A DNA stretch of 64,000 nt from an uncultured Fulvivirga sp. GTDB taxonomy: Bacteria; Bacteroidota; Bacteroidia; Cytophagales; Cyclobacteriaceae. Made by a program: the position numbers and the translations under genes. The notes beneath the pieces were generated by a model. The model worked only from the letters and a program-made list of their open reading frames with translations, was not told where the DNA came from and searched no databases. Numbering within the stretch: the first letter of the stretch is position 1; each line of letters starts with the position of its first letter. Below are positions 26,689 to 36,337 of this stretch, in pieces. The stretch lies in contig CANMSE010000002.1 in NCBI GenBank assembly GCA_947500555.1, positions 496,001 through 560,000 on the forward strand. The letters are read 5' to 3'.

Positions 26689-26755
26689 ATTGAAAGATGC
26701 TTTTACGTACTAAGTGAAAAATTGTCAGGAACGAGCCTTTTAACCTCATTTGAAT
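26689..26755 (+). pseudogene. Remnant of the C-terminus of a paralogue of the 24902 gene
   Basis: Bases 26714-26755 read SEKLSGTSLLTSFE-stop, nearly identical to the end of the protein at 24902-25570 (GELSGTSLLTSFE-stop), but with different synonymous codons. Weaker nucleotide similarity, with a 2-nt insertion, extends left to about 26689. There is no start codon or upstream reading frame, so this is a decayed duplicate. Confidence 0.6.
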
Positions 26756-26860
26756 AAAAAGCTTACGTAAGCAAATCAATTTATCTCAATTGTTCCTATA
26801 TTAGTAGTGTTGTTATTGGGATAAAAATATTTATCCTATTATTTTGAGTTTTTGACCTTG

Positions 26861-26892
26861 GAAGTGCTCTTGACCGGAGCACTTCTTTTTTT
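26861..26892 (+). terminator. Rho-independent terminator of the secreted-protein cluster
   Basis: GAAGTGCTC (26861-26869) pairs perfectly with GAGCACTTC (26877-26885) around a 7-nt loop and is followed by T7. It ends the forward transcript before the convergent glutaminase gene. Confidence 0.88.
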
Positions 26893-26901
26893 GCTCTATT
26901 T

Positions 26902-27828
26902 TTAAAAAATTGAAGTCTGTGTTTTTGTAGTAAAAAGCTCTAATGCTTTCATTCCAGCCAAAGAATTTCCTTTTTCATTCAATCCGGGACTCCAAACTAC
27001 AACGCTATACTCATTTGGTAGAATGGCAGCTATTCCTCCACCAACACCACTTTTGCCTGGCAAACCTACCTTAAAAGCAAACTCTCCAGCTTCATCATAG
27101 AATCCACAGGTCTGCATAATTGCGGCAATTCTTTTGTATTGACTTTCGGTTAAGTATCTACGCGTATCTACTAACCCTTTGCCATGATTCGCAAATACCC
27201 TAAAGGCTTTAGCTAACTCCTGACAACTCATTTCAACTGAGCAAAAGTCAAAATATAAATCTAATACGTCTTCGACAGAATTATCAATATTTCCGAATGA
27301 CTTCATCAGATTGACCATAGCAGCATTTTTGAATCCACACTTCTTTTCTGAGGCAGCTACAGCATTATTATAATTGATACTTTTAAGTCCTGCCAGACTA
27401 TTTACATATTGGATGAATTCATTTCGGGCATTGGGGAAATTCGATAGTAAAATGTCCGTAATTACCAAAGCTCCCGCATTGATAAAAGGATTTCTGGGAA
27501 TCCCTTGCTCATATTCCAATTGAACCAACGAATTAAAAGGATCACCTGAAGGCTCGACATTGACTCTATCATATACATTCTGCCTGCATTCACCTACGGC
27601 CATGGCCAACATAAATACCTTAGAAATACTTTGAATGGAGAAGCGTTCATCACAATCTCCAACACTGTAAGAACGATCATCTAGAGTAAGTAAATGAATA
27701 CCAAACTTATCTTGTTTGACTTTTGCCAACTCAGGTATGTAATCAGCTACCGTACCTTCCGATAACAGTGGTTGTACCTCCTCATTTATTTCTTCGAGAA
27801 CGGCTTGTAAATCCTGATTCTTTAACAT
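26902..27828 (-). CDS. glsA: Glutaminase
   Basis: A 308-residue GlsA-type glutaminase that hydrolyses L-glutamine to glutamate and ammonia. It has the serine beta-lactamase-like fold with the active-site 'SIQSISKVF' (Ser-x-x-Lys), the conserved 'PFINAGAL' loop, and 'GLPGKSGVGGGI' near the C-terminus. Length is standard for the bacterial family. The ATG at 27826-27828 shares one base with the TGA of the upstream BNR gene, so it is read by coupled translation. A start one codon earlier would be TTG. Confidence 0.95.
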   Translation of the reverse strand: MLKNQDLQAVLEEINEEVQPLLSEGTVADYIPELAKVKQDKFGIHLLTLDDRSYSVGDCDERFSIQSISKVFMLAMAVGECRQNVYDRVNVEPSGDPFNSLVQLEYEQGIPRNPFINAGALVITDILLSNFPNARNEFIQYVNSLAGLKSINYNNAVAASEKKCGFKNAAMVNLMKSFGNIDNSVEDVLDLYFDFCSVEMSCQELAKAFRVFANHGKGLVDTRRYLTESQYKRIAAIMQTCGFYDEAGEFAFKVGLPGKSGVGGGIAAILPNEYSVVVWSPGLNEKGNSLAGMKALELFTTKTQTSIF

Positions 27829-30800
27829 CAATAATCTTTAAAAGATGATAAGTCTTGCTTTTCTAATTGTTGACGCAACTCTTCCCATTCATTAGAAAAA
27901 AATGTATCAACTTTTTCCAGCGCGGGTTTGGCTTTTGACACTGCCTGATCCAGGAGTCTTTTTTCCGTTTCTCCCGGAGCATTCAAAGTAGTTCCTATGT
28001 AAAAATTTGCTGCATTGAATCGGTCAGTAATATTTCTGTCCTTTGCCCCAATAATCCCTTGCTTGTCTTCAATATTCTCTCCAATAAAGGGTATGAATAG
28101 TAAATCTATGCTGTCTTTTATGGCATTAGTCTGATCAATTAGATCTTTAAAACCTTTTTCGTCCTTATCCTTCATCCTTTTTACATAGTCATCAAGAATA
28201 GATTTAGCTTCCGCTAGTTTAAAAGTTGCCTTGCTTACCTTCTCAAATTCGTTTTCTATTGATTTGCTAAATTCATAGATGGACTGTAAAGTGCTTTGTG
28301 ATACTTCCGGCCTGGGGTCAAAAACAACTTTAATATAGGTCGAGTCAATTTGGTCTCCAAAAGTAATTTTGGCTTTATAATTACCTGGCAAAACAGTCAC
28401 TCCACTTGGTTCAGGTGCATCTTTTTTTGGTTTTGTTCTTGAAGGATTGAATATTCCTTTTTCATCTAAATTCCAATAGGTTCTATGTAGACCATTTTCT
28501 TTCGGAGCTTTCTGCTTCAATGTTCTAATCAACTCATCATTCGAATCAAAAATTTGAATTTTAATAGAGTCATATGCCACCTTTTTGTCAGCACTTTCCT
28601 CCTCTTTTTCTTCCACTATGGGAGCTGATTTTTTCTTCTTTTTTGATTTAGGCGAAGACTCTTCAATCTGCTCCTTTTCATCTTCAGGCTTATTAATCAG
28701 GTAAGTTAGCATCGCGGCCTGCCTCCTATTTTCACCATTAAAAATGGCATCCGCCACAAATCGCGTTCCTGGTGCTTCTTGATTAATAGTTATAACAGCA
28801 GTAGGTGCCTCAAAAACCTTTAAAGTTTTATCGACAATCGAATTGCCTTGTTTTGCTATTTCCCTCAAAGGCCTAATGTCATCCATTACATAGGCAGCCC
28901 TACCGTAAGTGCCAATTATTAAATCATGCTCACGAGGATGAATAATCATGTCCATAGTTGGTACACTAGGATAACCATGATTCCATTTTTCCCAATTACT
29001 ACCAGCATCAATACTTACATAGAGGCCTCCTTCTGAACCTAAAAACATCAAATTAGGGTCGACCAAATCCTGAACAAAAGATAGAGTGTAATTCCATACT
29101 TGCGATTCTTTGACTTTACTGGTCCAGGTCGCTCCGAAATCGGTAGTGTGAAACAAGTAAGGCTTGTAATCAAAATTTCGGTAATTATTTACAACTGCAA
29201 AGGCTTCCCCTGCATTAAATGTAGAAGCTTTTATCTGCGCCACCCAACCTGCATCAGGCATTCCTGGAATATTCGAAGTGACGTTGGTCCATGTTTTGCC
29301 ACCATCTTTCGTTAATTGTATGTACCCATCATCAGTTCCAACCCAAATAACTCCTTTTTGTAGTGGACTGGGAGTAATTGCCAATATCGTAGTATTGTTT
29401 TCAGCACCCGTGGCATCCATTGTCAATCCACCACTTTCATATTGTTTCTGCTTTTCAGGATTGTTGGTGGTTAAATCTGGAGAAATAACCTCCCAGGAAG
29501 TCCCTTTATCAAGACTTTTATGAACAAACTGACTACCGTAATAAATTGTAGAATTATCATACGGATCTTGTGCTATGGCTGCATTCCAGTTAAAACGAAG
29601 TCTTATATCAGGATCTGAATGAGTAGGCTGCATAAACTTATTATGCCCAGTTTCTCGATCATATCTCAACAAGTATCCTTGCTGAGCCATGGAGTAACCA
29701 TACCGATTATCATCAGGATCTGGCACAACATCAAAACCATCTCCAAATGAAAGCTCTTGCCAATAGGCATTTCTTATACCCTGCGATTTCCAAACATAAG
29801 CAGGCCCTATCCACGAACCATTATCTTGCATTCCACCATAAACATTATAGGGGTAATCATTATCAATATTTATATGATAAAACTGAGCCAAAGGCAGGTT
29901 TTCCACAAAACGCCAGGACTTACCCCGATCTCTTGAAATATTTAATCCACCATCATTTCCCTCAATAATGTATTCAGGATCATCAGGGTGAATCCAAAAT
30001 GCATGATGATCCGGGTGAACTCCATGAGTTGTTCCATAGGCATCCATCAATTGAGTGAAAGATTTTCCACCATCCTCACTGACATTCACATAGGTGAATA
30101 CTGTGTAAAGCCTATTTTCATTGACAGGATCCACATAAATTTCTGAATAATAGAAGGGCCTATTCCCAATCTCATTGCCTTTATCTGAAACTTTGGACCA
30201 TTTATAGCCTCCATCATCAGAACGATATAAAGCATTCTTTTTTGACTCTATTAAAGCATAGACTCTATTAGGATCACTTTTTGAAACCGTCACTCCAATT
30301 CTCCCCAAATCACCCTCTGGTAACCCTTCTTCATGAGTCAGTTTTTTCCAGTTTTCACCTCCATCGACAGTAACATACAAACCTGAGCCTGGTCCCCCAG
30401 AGTTAAAAGTCCAGGGCTTTCTTCGGTGCTCCCACATGGCCGCAAACAGCTTGTTGGGATTATTTGGATCCATTACAAGGTCTGCACAACCAGTCTTATT
30501 ATCAACAAATAAAACTTTACTCCAGGTCTTCCCTCCATCAGTAGTTTTGAATACGCCACGCTCCGGATGCTCGCCCCAGGGTGAGCCGATCGCTCCAACA
30601 TATACTGTATTGGGATTAAGCGGATCAACTTTGATTCTATGGATATGCCTTGTATTTTCAAGACCCATGAGCTTCCAGGTTTTACCTGCATCCATACTTT
30701 TGTATAACCCATAACCGCCATTTAAACTATTTCGAGGGTTACCCTCACCAGTTCCCGCCCAAATCACATCGGGGTTATTTTGTTGTATAGCAACAGCCCC

Positions 30801-31067
30801 TATTGACATTACCTTCTCTTCATCAAATAGAGGTTGCCAATTGATTCCTCCATTGGTTGATTTCCATAATCCACCTGATGCGGTACCTACATAAATAACA
30901 TCTTTATCATGATGAACAGCATCTATAGCAGTAACACGGCCACTCATGCCCGCAGGACCAATACTTCTAGGCTTTAAGTTTTCAAGGGGTTTTGTATTTA
31001 TTTTTTGAGCATGAATTTCATGGGCTGCTAGAAGTAAAATCAATGGAATAAGGAAGCGCATATTCAT
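27828..31067 (-). CDS. Large secreted BNR/sortilin-like beta-propeller protein
   Basis: A 1079-residue exported protein with a signal peptide (about 1-20). Residues about 30-760 carry many BNR/VPS10-type repeats with Asp-box motifs ('SMDAGKTWKLMG', 'TTDGGKTWSKV', 'SVDAGSNWEKW'), a pattern of two stacked propellers as in sortilin-like proteins and GH74-type enzymes. A charged Lys/Glu-rich linker lies at about 800-840. The C-terminus has a beta-sandwich-like region and coiled-coil helices. Such proteins are often labelled glycosyl hydrolases without proof. It lacks a type IX sorting tail. It is coupled to glsA. Confidence 0.85.
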   Translation of the reverse strand: MNMRFLIPLILLLAAHEIHAQKINTKPLENLKPRSIGPAGMSGRVTAIDAVHHDKDVIYVGTASGGLWKSTNGGINWQPLFDEEKVMSIGAVAIQQNNPDVIWAGTGEGNPRNSLNGGYGLYKSMDAGKTWKLMGLENTRHIHRIKVDPLNPNTVYVGAIGSPWGEHPERGVFKTTDGGKTWSKVLFVDNKTGCADLVMDPNNPNKLFAAMWEHRRKPWTFNSGGPGSGLYVTVDGGENWKKLTHEEGLPEGDLGRIGVTVSKSDPNRVYALIESKKNALYRSDDGGYKWSKVSDKGNEIGNRPFYYSEIYVDPVNENRLYTVFTYVNVSEDGGKSFTQLMDAYGTTHGVHPDHHAFWIHPDDPEYIIEGNDGGLNISRDRGKSWRFVENLPLAQFYHINIDNDYPYNVYGGMQDNGSWIGPAYVWKSQGIRNAYWQELSFGDGFDVVPDPDDNRYGYSMAQQGYLLRYDRETGHNKFMQPTHSDPDIRLRFNWNAAIAQDPYDNSTIYYGSQFVHKSLDKGTSWEVISPDLTTNNPEKQKQYESGGLTMDATGAENNTTILAITPSPLQKGVIWVGTDDGYIQLTKDGGKTWTNVTSNIPGMPDAGWVAQIKASTFNAGEAFAVVNNYRNFDYKPYLFHTTDFGATWTSKVKESQVWNYTLSFVQDLVDPNLMFLGSEGGLYVSIDAGSNWEKWNHGYPSVPTMDMIIHPREHDLIIGTYGRAAYVMDDIRPLREIAKQGNSIVDKTLKVFEAPTAVITINQEAPGTRFVADAIFNGENRRQAAMLTYLINKPEDEKEQIEESSPKSKKKKKSAPIVEEKEEESADKKVAYDSIKIQIFDSNDELIRTLKQKAPKENGLHRTYWNLDEKGIFNPSRTKPKKDAPEPSGVTVLPGNYKAKITFGDQIDSTYIKVVFDPRPEVSQSTLQSIYEFSKSIENEFEKVSKATFKLAEAKSILDDYVKRMKDKDEKGFKDLIDQTNAIKDSIDLLFIPFIGENIEDKQGIIGAKDRNITDRFNAANFYIGTTLNAPGETEKRLLDQAVSKAKPALEKVDTFFSNEWEELRQQLEKQDLSSFKDY

Positions 31068-31177
31068 ATTTAAAAGGATAATTTATGAGTAAGGTAAGAA
31101 AAGACTAAATATCAACACTATTAGCTGGATAAGCAATCAAAGAATTTAAACCAGTTGTATTATTTTATAAATGGTAT

Positions 31178-31927
31178 TTAGAGAAACTCAACTTCCTTAA
31201 AGGAATAGCTTAAAAGCTCCTTTCCTTTTCTTATTTGAAGCTGACCTTCAGTATTCAATCCTTCAATAACACCTGTAAACACCTGATAATCTTTAAACTT
31301 ACGTTCTTGTCTATAACCCAACAGATGATCTAAATAAGCTATTCTCATTTCTTTTATGGCTCCTTTTTTAAGTTGTATGAAGCGCCACTCAATGTTATGA
31401 CTAATATCTGCCAGTACTTCTGGCAAGTTATAATTCAACCCTGTAATGATAGAAAGCGAGCTTGCTTTGGGTAGGATAAATGAAGATTGATTGACATTAA
31501 TACCTATGCCAACAATACTATTTTCAATAAACCCATTTTTTACCGTATTCTGAATCAGAATACCACCTATTTTTTTTTCATTATGATAGACATCATTTGG
31601 CCATTTAATCAAAAAGTTGTCATCAATAGACTTGAGATAATCCTGAACCCCTAATGAAATGGCAATGTTTAAATCAAATTGACTAGCGACTTTCAAAAAC
31701 CTGGGGTTGAGAATAATTGAAAACGTTAGGTTTTTATTTGGCTCAGATTCCCACACATTTCCGCGCTGCCCTTTCCCACTCGTTTGTTCGTTGGTGACAA
31801 CGATGGTACCATCGACATTTTTATCTCTTTTTACAAGTTCTGACGCAAACTCATTGGTCGAATGACAAGATGGCAGAAAAACGAGCTTTTTGCCTACAAA
31901 TAAAGTTTTGGCAAGAATTTTATACAA
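31178..31927 (-). CDS. birA: Biotin--[acetyl-CoA carboxylase] ligase
   Basis: A 249-residue biotin protein ligase that attaches biotin to carboxylase carrier domains. It has 'CHSTNEFA' at the N-terminus, the adenylate-binding 'SGKGQRGNVWES', the catalytic 'IKWPNDVY' and a small C-terminal domain ('YRQERKFKDYQVFTGVIEGL'). It lacks the N-terminal DNA-binding helix-turn-helix, so it is a monofunctional ligase and not a biotin operon repressor. It is divergent from rsfS, with only 41 nt between the starts. Confidence 0.95.
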   Translation of the reverse strand: MYKILAKTLFVGKKLVFLPSCHSTNEFASELVKRDKNVDGTIVVTNEQTSGKGQRGNVWESEPNKNLTFSIILNPRFLKVASQFDLNIAISLGVQDYLKSIDDNFLIKWPNDVYHNEKKIGGILIQNTVKNGFIENSIVGIGINVNQSSFILPKASSLSIITGLNYNLPEVLADISHNIEWRFIQLKKGAIKEMRIAYLDHLLGYRQERKFKDYQVFTGVIEGLNTEGQLQIRKGKELLSYSFKEVEFL

Positions 31928-31937
31928 CTATTTTATG

Positions 31938-31945
31938 TAATTTTG
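31938..31945 (+). promoter_or_regulatory. Putative -7 element for rsfS-ftsH
   Basis: TAATTTTG matches the Bacteroidota -7 consensus TAnnTTTG and lies 24 nt upstream of the rsfS ATG. No well-spaced -33 TTTG is evident, since the nearest TTG ends 27 nt upstream. Confidence 0.35.
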
Positions 31946-31968
31946 ACTAGTCTAACCAAAGATACTGA

Positions 31969-32340
31969 ATGGACGTAAAAAAGGATTTAGCTCCTTCCGA
32001 AAAGTTAAGCGAGGTGGTGGTGAGAGGCATGCAGGAAAAAAAAGCTTCCGATATAGTAGTGCTGGATTTAAGAAAGGTAAAAAATGCTGTGGCAGACTAT
32101 TTTGTCATATGTTCAGGTAACTCCGATACACAAATTGATTCAATAGCAGACTCTGTCGATGAACAGGTTTTTAAAGAGTTGGATCAAAACCCATGGCATC
32201 TAGAAGGTAAGACCAACAAAGAGTGGCTCCTCATTGATTATGTTGATGTAGTAGCACATATATTTAGAAAAGAGAAAAGAGATTTTTATTCATTAGAAAA
32301 CCTTTGGGGTGACGCTGAAATAATTAAGCAAGAAGCCTGA
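31969..32340 (+). CDS. rsfS: Ribosome silencing factor RsfS
   Basis: A 123-residue protein that binds ribosomal protein uL14 and blocks subunit joining during nutrient limitation. The family hallmarks are present: 'KKASDIVVLDLRKV', 'ADYFVICSGNSDTQIDSIAD', and 'WLLIDYVDVVAHIF' followed by 'YSLENLWGDAE'. Its length is typical. It precedes ftsH by 45 nt on the same strand, an arrangement common in Bacteroidota. Confidence 0.95.
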   Translation: MDVKKDLAPSEKLSEVVVRGMQEKKASDIVVLDLRKVKNAVADYFVICSGNSDTQIDSIADSVDEQVFKELDQNPWHLEGKTNKEWLLIDYVDVVAHIFRKEKRDFYSLENLWGDAEIIKQEA

Positions 32341-32385
32341 ACATAATGTTATTTTAATCGTTGCACACGAGAAACAAATTAAGTA

Positions 32386-34470
32386 ATGCCAGATAAGAAA
32401 AAAATAATTCCAAATAAACCTCAAAGACCAGGCTACCAGGTTTGGATAATAGCTGTTTTGATTGCCCTGATTTTTGGGATAACCTATTTTAATGGGTCCA
32501 GTAATCTGATTCCAATTACCACAACAAAATTTGAAAATATGATGCTCAGCAATGATGTTGAGCGGGTAGTGTTGGTTCGTAATCAGAATTATGTAGAAGT
32601 TACGCTGAAGGCAGAGGCGCTTCAAAATGCAAAATATAAAGGGGAGCTAGAACAAAATAATACTTTTGGACTTGGTAATGGCCCACATTATAAGTTAAAG
32701 CCTGGAACAGTCGATAATTTCATTCAAAACTTTGATGAACTTAAAGAGAAGCTTCCTCGAGATCAGCAAATAGATTTAGAAGTTGAGGACAAATCAGATA
32801 TTACTGGAATTTTTTGGCAATGGGGATTTTTGATCCTAATACTGTTTGGGTTCTGGTTCTTGATGAGAAGAATGACTGGAGGCGGTGGACCTGGTGGTCA
32901 AATATTTAATATAGGAAAGTCTAAGGCTGCACTATTTGATGCTGAGAACAAAGTCAAGATAACATTTGACAATGTTGCCGGCCTTGATGAAGCAAAAGAA
33001 GAAGTAAAAGAAATTGTTGATTTCTTGAAGACTCCTAGCAAATTCACGAAGCTTGGTGGCAAAATACCGAAAGGTGCTTTACTAGTAGGCCCTCCCGGAA
33101 CAGGTAAAACTCTTCTGGCAAAAGCTGTAGCAGGCGAAGCTGCCGTACCTTTCTTTACATTGTCAGGATCTGACTTTGTTGAAATGTTCGTTGGAGTAGG
33201 TGCTGCCAGAGTTCGGGACCTTTTTAAACAAGCTAAAGAAAAAGCGCCTTGTATTGTATTTATTGATGAGATAGATGCTATAGGTCGTTCAAGAGGAAAA
33301 GGGCAAATGCCTGGTTCTAATGACGAGAGAGAAAACACACTAAACTCTCTTTTAGTTGAGATGGATGGGTTTTCTACTGATTCAGGAGTAATTATTCTGG
33401 CCGCAACTAACAGACCTGATGTATTAGATTCAGCATTGATGAGACCAGGTCGTTTTGATAGACAAATAAGTATTGATAAGCCTGATATAGTTGGTAGAGA
33501 TGCAATCTTTAAAGTGCATCTTAAGCCATTAAAAATGTCAAAAGATGTGGATCCTAGGAAATTAGCAGCACAAACACCTGGCTTTGCAGGTGCCGAAATT
33601 GCTAATGTTTGTAATGAAGCAGCCTTGATAGCCGCAAGAAGAGATAAAGATGCTGTTGATCCTCAAGATTTTCAGGATGCCATTGATAGAGTAATTGGTG
33701 GGCTGGAGAAAAAGAGTAAAATCATTTCTCCCGAAGAAAAGAAAATTGTTGCTTACCATGAAGCTGGCCATGCCGTAGCCGGATGGTTTCTGGAGCATGC
33801 TGATCCTTTAGTTAAAGTGAGTATAGTTCCAAGAGGTGTGGCCGCATTGGGCTATGCGCAGTATTTACCAAAAGAGCAATTCCTTTATCAGACTGAACAG
33901 TTAATAGACGAAATGTGCATGGCACTAGGCGGACGAGCAGCAGAAGAATTGACCTTCAATAAAATATCTACCGGAGCGTTAAGTGATTTAGAGCGAGTAA
34001 CCAAGATGGCTTATAGTATAGTTTCCGTTTATGGCATGAATGATAAGATCGGAAACATATCATTTTATGATTCCAAGCAAAGTGACTATAACTTTACCAA
34101 ACCCTATTCTGATACTACGGCAGAGACTATTGACGAAGAGGTAAGAAAACTTATAGATGAAGCTTATGAAAGAACCAAAGCATTGCTAAGTAAGCATGGT
34201 AAAGAACTTGAAATTCTTGCTAAGGAGCTTTTGGAGAAAGAAATAATTTTTCAATCTGACCTTGAACGACTTATAGGAAAGAGGCCTTTTGAAAACCAGA
34301 CATCTTATGAGACTTTTACCAAGAACATGAATGGTAGTCACTCTGAAGAAGAAAAAGAAAAGGTAGAGAAATCCGAAGAGGCGAGCAGCAGTGATACTGT
34401 AACTGCCACCGAAGAGTCTAAACCTGTTGATGTTGAGCCATCACCAGAAGTCAAAAAAGAAGAGAAGTAA
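32386..34470 (+). CDS. ftsH: ATP-dependent zinc metalloprotease FtsH
   Basis: A 694-residue membrane-anchored AAA+ protease that degrades membrane and regulatory proteins. Two membrane segments at about 16-34 and 141-161 flank a periplasmic domain. The AAA+ domain has Walker A 'GPPGTGKT' at 235-242, Walker B 'IVFIDEIDAIG' and the second-region-of-homology 'NRPDVLDSALMRPGRFDR'. The zinc protease motif is HEAGH at 458-462. The C-terminal 50 residues form an acidic, low-complexity Glu/Ser tail. It follows rsfS and is ended by a clear terminator. Confidence 0.97.
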   Translation: MPDKKKIIPNKPQRPGYQVWIIAVLIALIFGITYFNGSSNLIPITTTKFENMMLSNDVERVVLVRNQNYVEVTLKAEALQNAKYKGELEQNNTFGLGNGPHYKLKPGTVDNFIQNFDELKEKLPRDQQIDLEVEDKSDITGIFWQWGFLILILFGFWFLMRRMTGGGGPGGQIFNIGKSKAALFDAENKVKITFDNVAGLDEAKEEVKEIVDFLKTPSKFTKLGGKIPKGALLVGPPGTGKTLLAKAVAGEAAVPFFTLSGSDFVEMFVGVGAARVRDLFKQAKEKAPCIVFIDEIDAIGRSRGKGQMPGSNDERENTLNSLLVEMDGFSTDSGVIILAATNRPDVLDSALMRPGRFDRQISIDKPDIVGRDAIFKVHLKPLKMSKDVDPRKLAAQTPGFAGAEIANVCNEAALIAARRDKDAVDPQDFQDAIDRVIGGLEKKSKIISPEEKKIVAYHEAGHAVAGWFLEHADPLVKVSIVPRGVAALGYAQYLPKEQFLYQTEQLIDEMCMALGGRAAEELTFNKISTGALSDLERVTKMAYSIVSVYGMNDKIGNISFYDSKQSDYNFTKPYSDTTAETIDEEVRKLIDEAYERTKALLSKHGKELEILAKELLEKEIIFQSDLERLIGKRPFENQTSYETFTKNMNGSHSEEEKEKVEKSEEASSSDTVTATEESKPVDVEPSPEVKKEEK

Positions 34471-34486
34471 GAATTGAATAAATAAC

Positions 34487-34517
34487 AAAAAATCAGGTGC
34501 ATGCACCTGATTTTTTT
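34487..34517 (+). terminator. Rho-independent terminator after ftsH
   Basis: The 22-nt palindrome 34491-34512 (stem AATCAGGT, small loop) is followed by T7. It lies 17 nt after the ftsH stop and 14 nt before the next start codon. Confidence 0.88.
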
Positions 34518-34530
34518 ATTTTAGCCCTTA

Positions 34531-35313
34531 ATGAAATTTCATATTCACGAAACCATAGACAGCTTAAACGGAAAAAAAATCTATTTCGCTTCTGATTTTC
34601 ATCTCGGTGCGCCTAATAGGGAGATCAGTCTAGAGCGTGAAAAGAAAATTGTAAGATGGCTAGATCAGGTGAAAGCTGATGCTCATTCAATTTACTTAGT
34701 TGGTGATATATTTGATTTCTGGTACGAATACAAACATGCTATTCCCAAAGGATTTATCAGGCTACTTGGCAAAATTGCTGAAATAAAGGATTCTGGTATT
34801 CCTGTTATATTTTTTACAGGTAATCATGATATGTGGATGTTCGACTATTTTCCCAAAGAACTAGGCATTCCTGTATATAGAGACCCCCAACAAATTATTG
34901 TAGGTGATCAAAAATTACTCATAGGACATGGAGATGGACTTGGTCCAGGAGACCATTTCTACAAGCTTTTAAAAATTATTTTTGAATCAAGAATTAGCCA
35001 TTGGCTCTTCGCCAGGCTTCACCCCAATTTCGGAATAGGTTTTGCGAGCCGCTGGTCCAAAAGCAGCAGATTAAGTAATACTAAGAAAGAAGAGGACAAA
35101 TTTCTTGGAGAAAAAGAATTTCTATGGCAGTATGCTAAAGATGTAGAAGCAACCCAACATCATGACTTCTATATATTTGGGCATAGACACCTTCCTCTGA
35201 ATTTAGAAGTAGGCAACTCGGCTAAATACATTAACCTTGGAGAATGGGTTAATTATTGCACATATGGTGTTTATGACGGTAAAGAATTTAATCTACTCAC
35301 TTTTGAAGACTAG
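34531..35313 (+). CDS. lpxH: UDP-2,3-diacylglucosamine diphosphatase (LpxH-type metallophosphoesterase)
   Basis: A 260-residue calcineurin-like phosphoesterase predicted to split UDP-2,3-diacylglucosamine into lipid X and UMP in lipid A synthesis. It has the metal-binding motifs in order: 'SDFHLG', 'VGDIFDFWYEY', 'TGNHDMW', 'GHGDG' and the C-terminal 'FGHRH'. The 'FDFWYEY' form is typical of LpxH-like enzymes. No signal peptide, so cytoplasmic and acting at the inner membrane. The following secreted-protein gene begins inside its last 41 nt. Confidence 0.88.
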   Translation: MKFHIHETIDSLNGKKIYFASDFHLGAPNREISLEREKKIVRWLDQVKADAHSIYLVGDIFDFWYEYKHAIPKGFIRLLGKIAEIKDSGIPVIFFTGNHDMWMFDYFPKELGIPVYRDPQQIIVGDQKLLIGHGDGLGPGDHFYKLLKIIFESRISHWLFARLHPNFGIGFASRWSKSSRLSNTKKEEDKFLGEKEFLWQYAKDVEATQHHDFYIFGHRHLPLNLEVGNSAKYINLGEWVNYCTYGVYDGKEFNLLTFED

Positions 35314-36088
35314 TTTTTCTATCTTCTTAGTTTGCTTCCCTTTATTAGTTTCAGGTCAATTCAAGATTATTGATAGTGTCGCTGTAACGAACATTACAGA
35401 CATGTCAGCTGATCGGCAAGGGAATATATATCTGGGAGATAAAAATGGGAATATTCAGAAGTATTCCGGCAAACTAGAAAAGTTGGAAGTATATAGTCCT
35501 GAGAGGAAAGGTTCTATCGCTGTACTGGATTGTTGGAATCCACTCAGGCTCTTTGTAAGTTATGCTGATTTACAGGAATTTCTATTCCTGGATCGTTTTA
35601 TGGTCAATGCAAATAGGTTTGACTTAAAAAAACTCACTCCTTATGCTGGTATTAAAGCACCATCAGTTGATAATAATCTCTGGTTTATTGATTACTCAGA
35701 TTTCAGTTTGAAGAAATATAATATAACTTATGATGATATCATTATAAGTCGTCCTTTTGATTTACTGCTTAATCGTAAAGATTACGAACTTTCTCATTTG
35801 AGAGAATATCAAAACCTGGTTTTTCTAAGTGACATAAAATCAGGAATCTTGGTTTTTGATAATCTCGGAAATTACCTCTATAAAATTGAGGACAAAGGAA
35901 TAGACTCCTTCAATTTTTTAAATGATGAGATTTATTATCTTGTAAATGGAAATATTATTAAAAGACATCTGTATACTGGTGAAATAATGAAAGAAAAAAT
36001 TCACCTTCCAGTTGAGCAAATTATTATTACAAATAATAATTACTTTTTTTTAACTAAAAAATGGCTCTTTTCAGCTGTTAAACAGTGA
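35273..36088 (+). CDS. Secreted hypothetical protein, propeller-like
   Basis: A protein of about 271 residues. I start at the ATG at 35273 ('MTVKNLIYS'), which gives a good signal peptide ending 'LLVSGQ' and overlaps lpxH by 41 nt. Earlier in-frame ATGs at 35237 and 35264 lie deeper in lpxH and would add residues before the signal. The mature part shows repeated short strand motifs ('MSADRQGNIYLGDKNGNIQKYS', 'HLREYQNLVFLSDIKSGILVFD'), resembling a NHL/WD-type beta-propeller. No enzymatic motif. Function unknown. Confidence 0.75.
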   Translation: MTVKNLIYSLLKTSFSIFLVCFPLLVSGQFKIIDSVAVTNITDMSADRQGNIYLGDKNGNIQKYSGKLEKLEVYSPERKGSIAVLDCWNPLRLFVSYADLQEFLFLDRFMVNANRFDLKKLTPYAGIKAPSVDNNLWFIDYSDFSLKKYNITYDDIIISRPFDLLLNRKDYELSHLREYQNLVFLSDIKSGILVFDNLGNYLYKIEDKGIDSFNFLNDEIYYLVNGNIIKRHLYTGEIMKEKIHLPVEQIIITNNNYFFLTKKWLFSAVKQ

Positions 36089-36173
36089 TTTTAAAAAAAT
36101 CCCCCAAAGAGTGGGATATTGAAAAATTCAAAGTTCCTGATCTTAGATATCAAGTTCTGATTGATTCGAAAAA

Positions 36174-36217
36174 GACTTCCCTTTAGTACTCTCGCAGGTA
36201 TCATTGGGAAGTTTTTT
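36174..36217 (+). terminator. Probable terminator with a long loop
   Basis: ACTTCCC (36175-36181) pairs with GGGAAGT (36205-36211), followed by T-rich sequence to 36218. The 23-nt loop is longer than usual, so strength is uncertain. It separates the 35273 gene from the AraC regulator. The rest of the gap 36089-36337 shows nothing clear. Confidence 0.5.
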
Positions 36218-36337
36218 TATTTATCTCCTTTCTGAAAAATTCTTGAAATTTGTAATCAGTCATTAAGTCTGCTGATTGACAGAATTTACTAAACCAAATA
36301 CTTCTTTTAATTTGTTTTAGTGTGAAATTTACAACTC

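Noticed and set aside
26761..26777. Short palindrome GCTTACGTAAGC downstream of the decayed duplicate
   Set aside because: It is too short, lacks a T-run or partner copy, and could arise by chance.
26902..27828. Serine beta-lactamase, from the Ser-x-x-Lys motif
   Set aside because: The fold is shared, but the PFINAGAL and GLPGKSGVGGGI motifs and the absence of a signal peptide identify a glutaminase.
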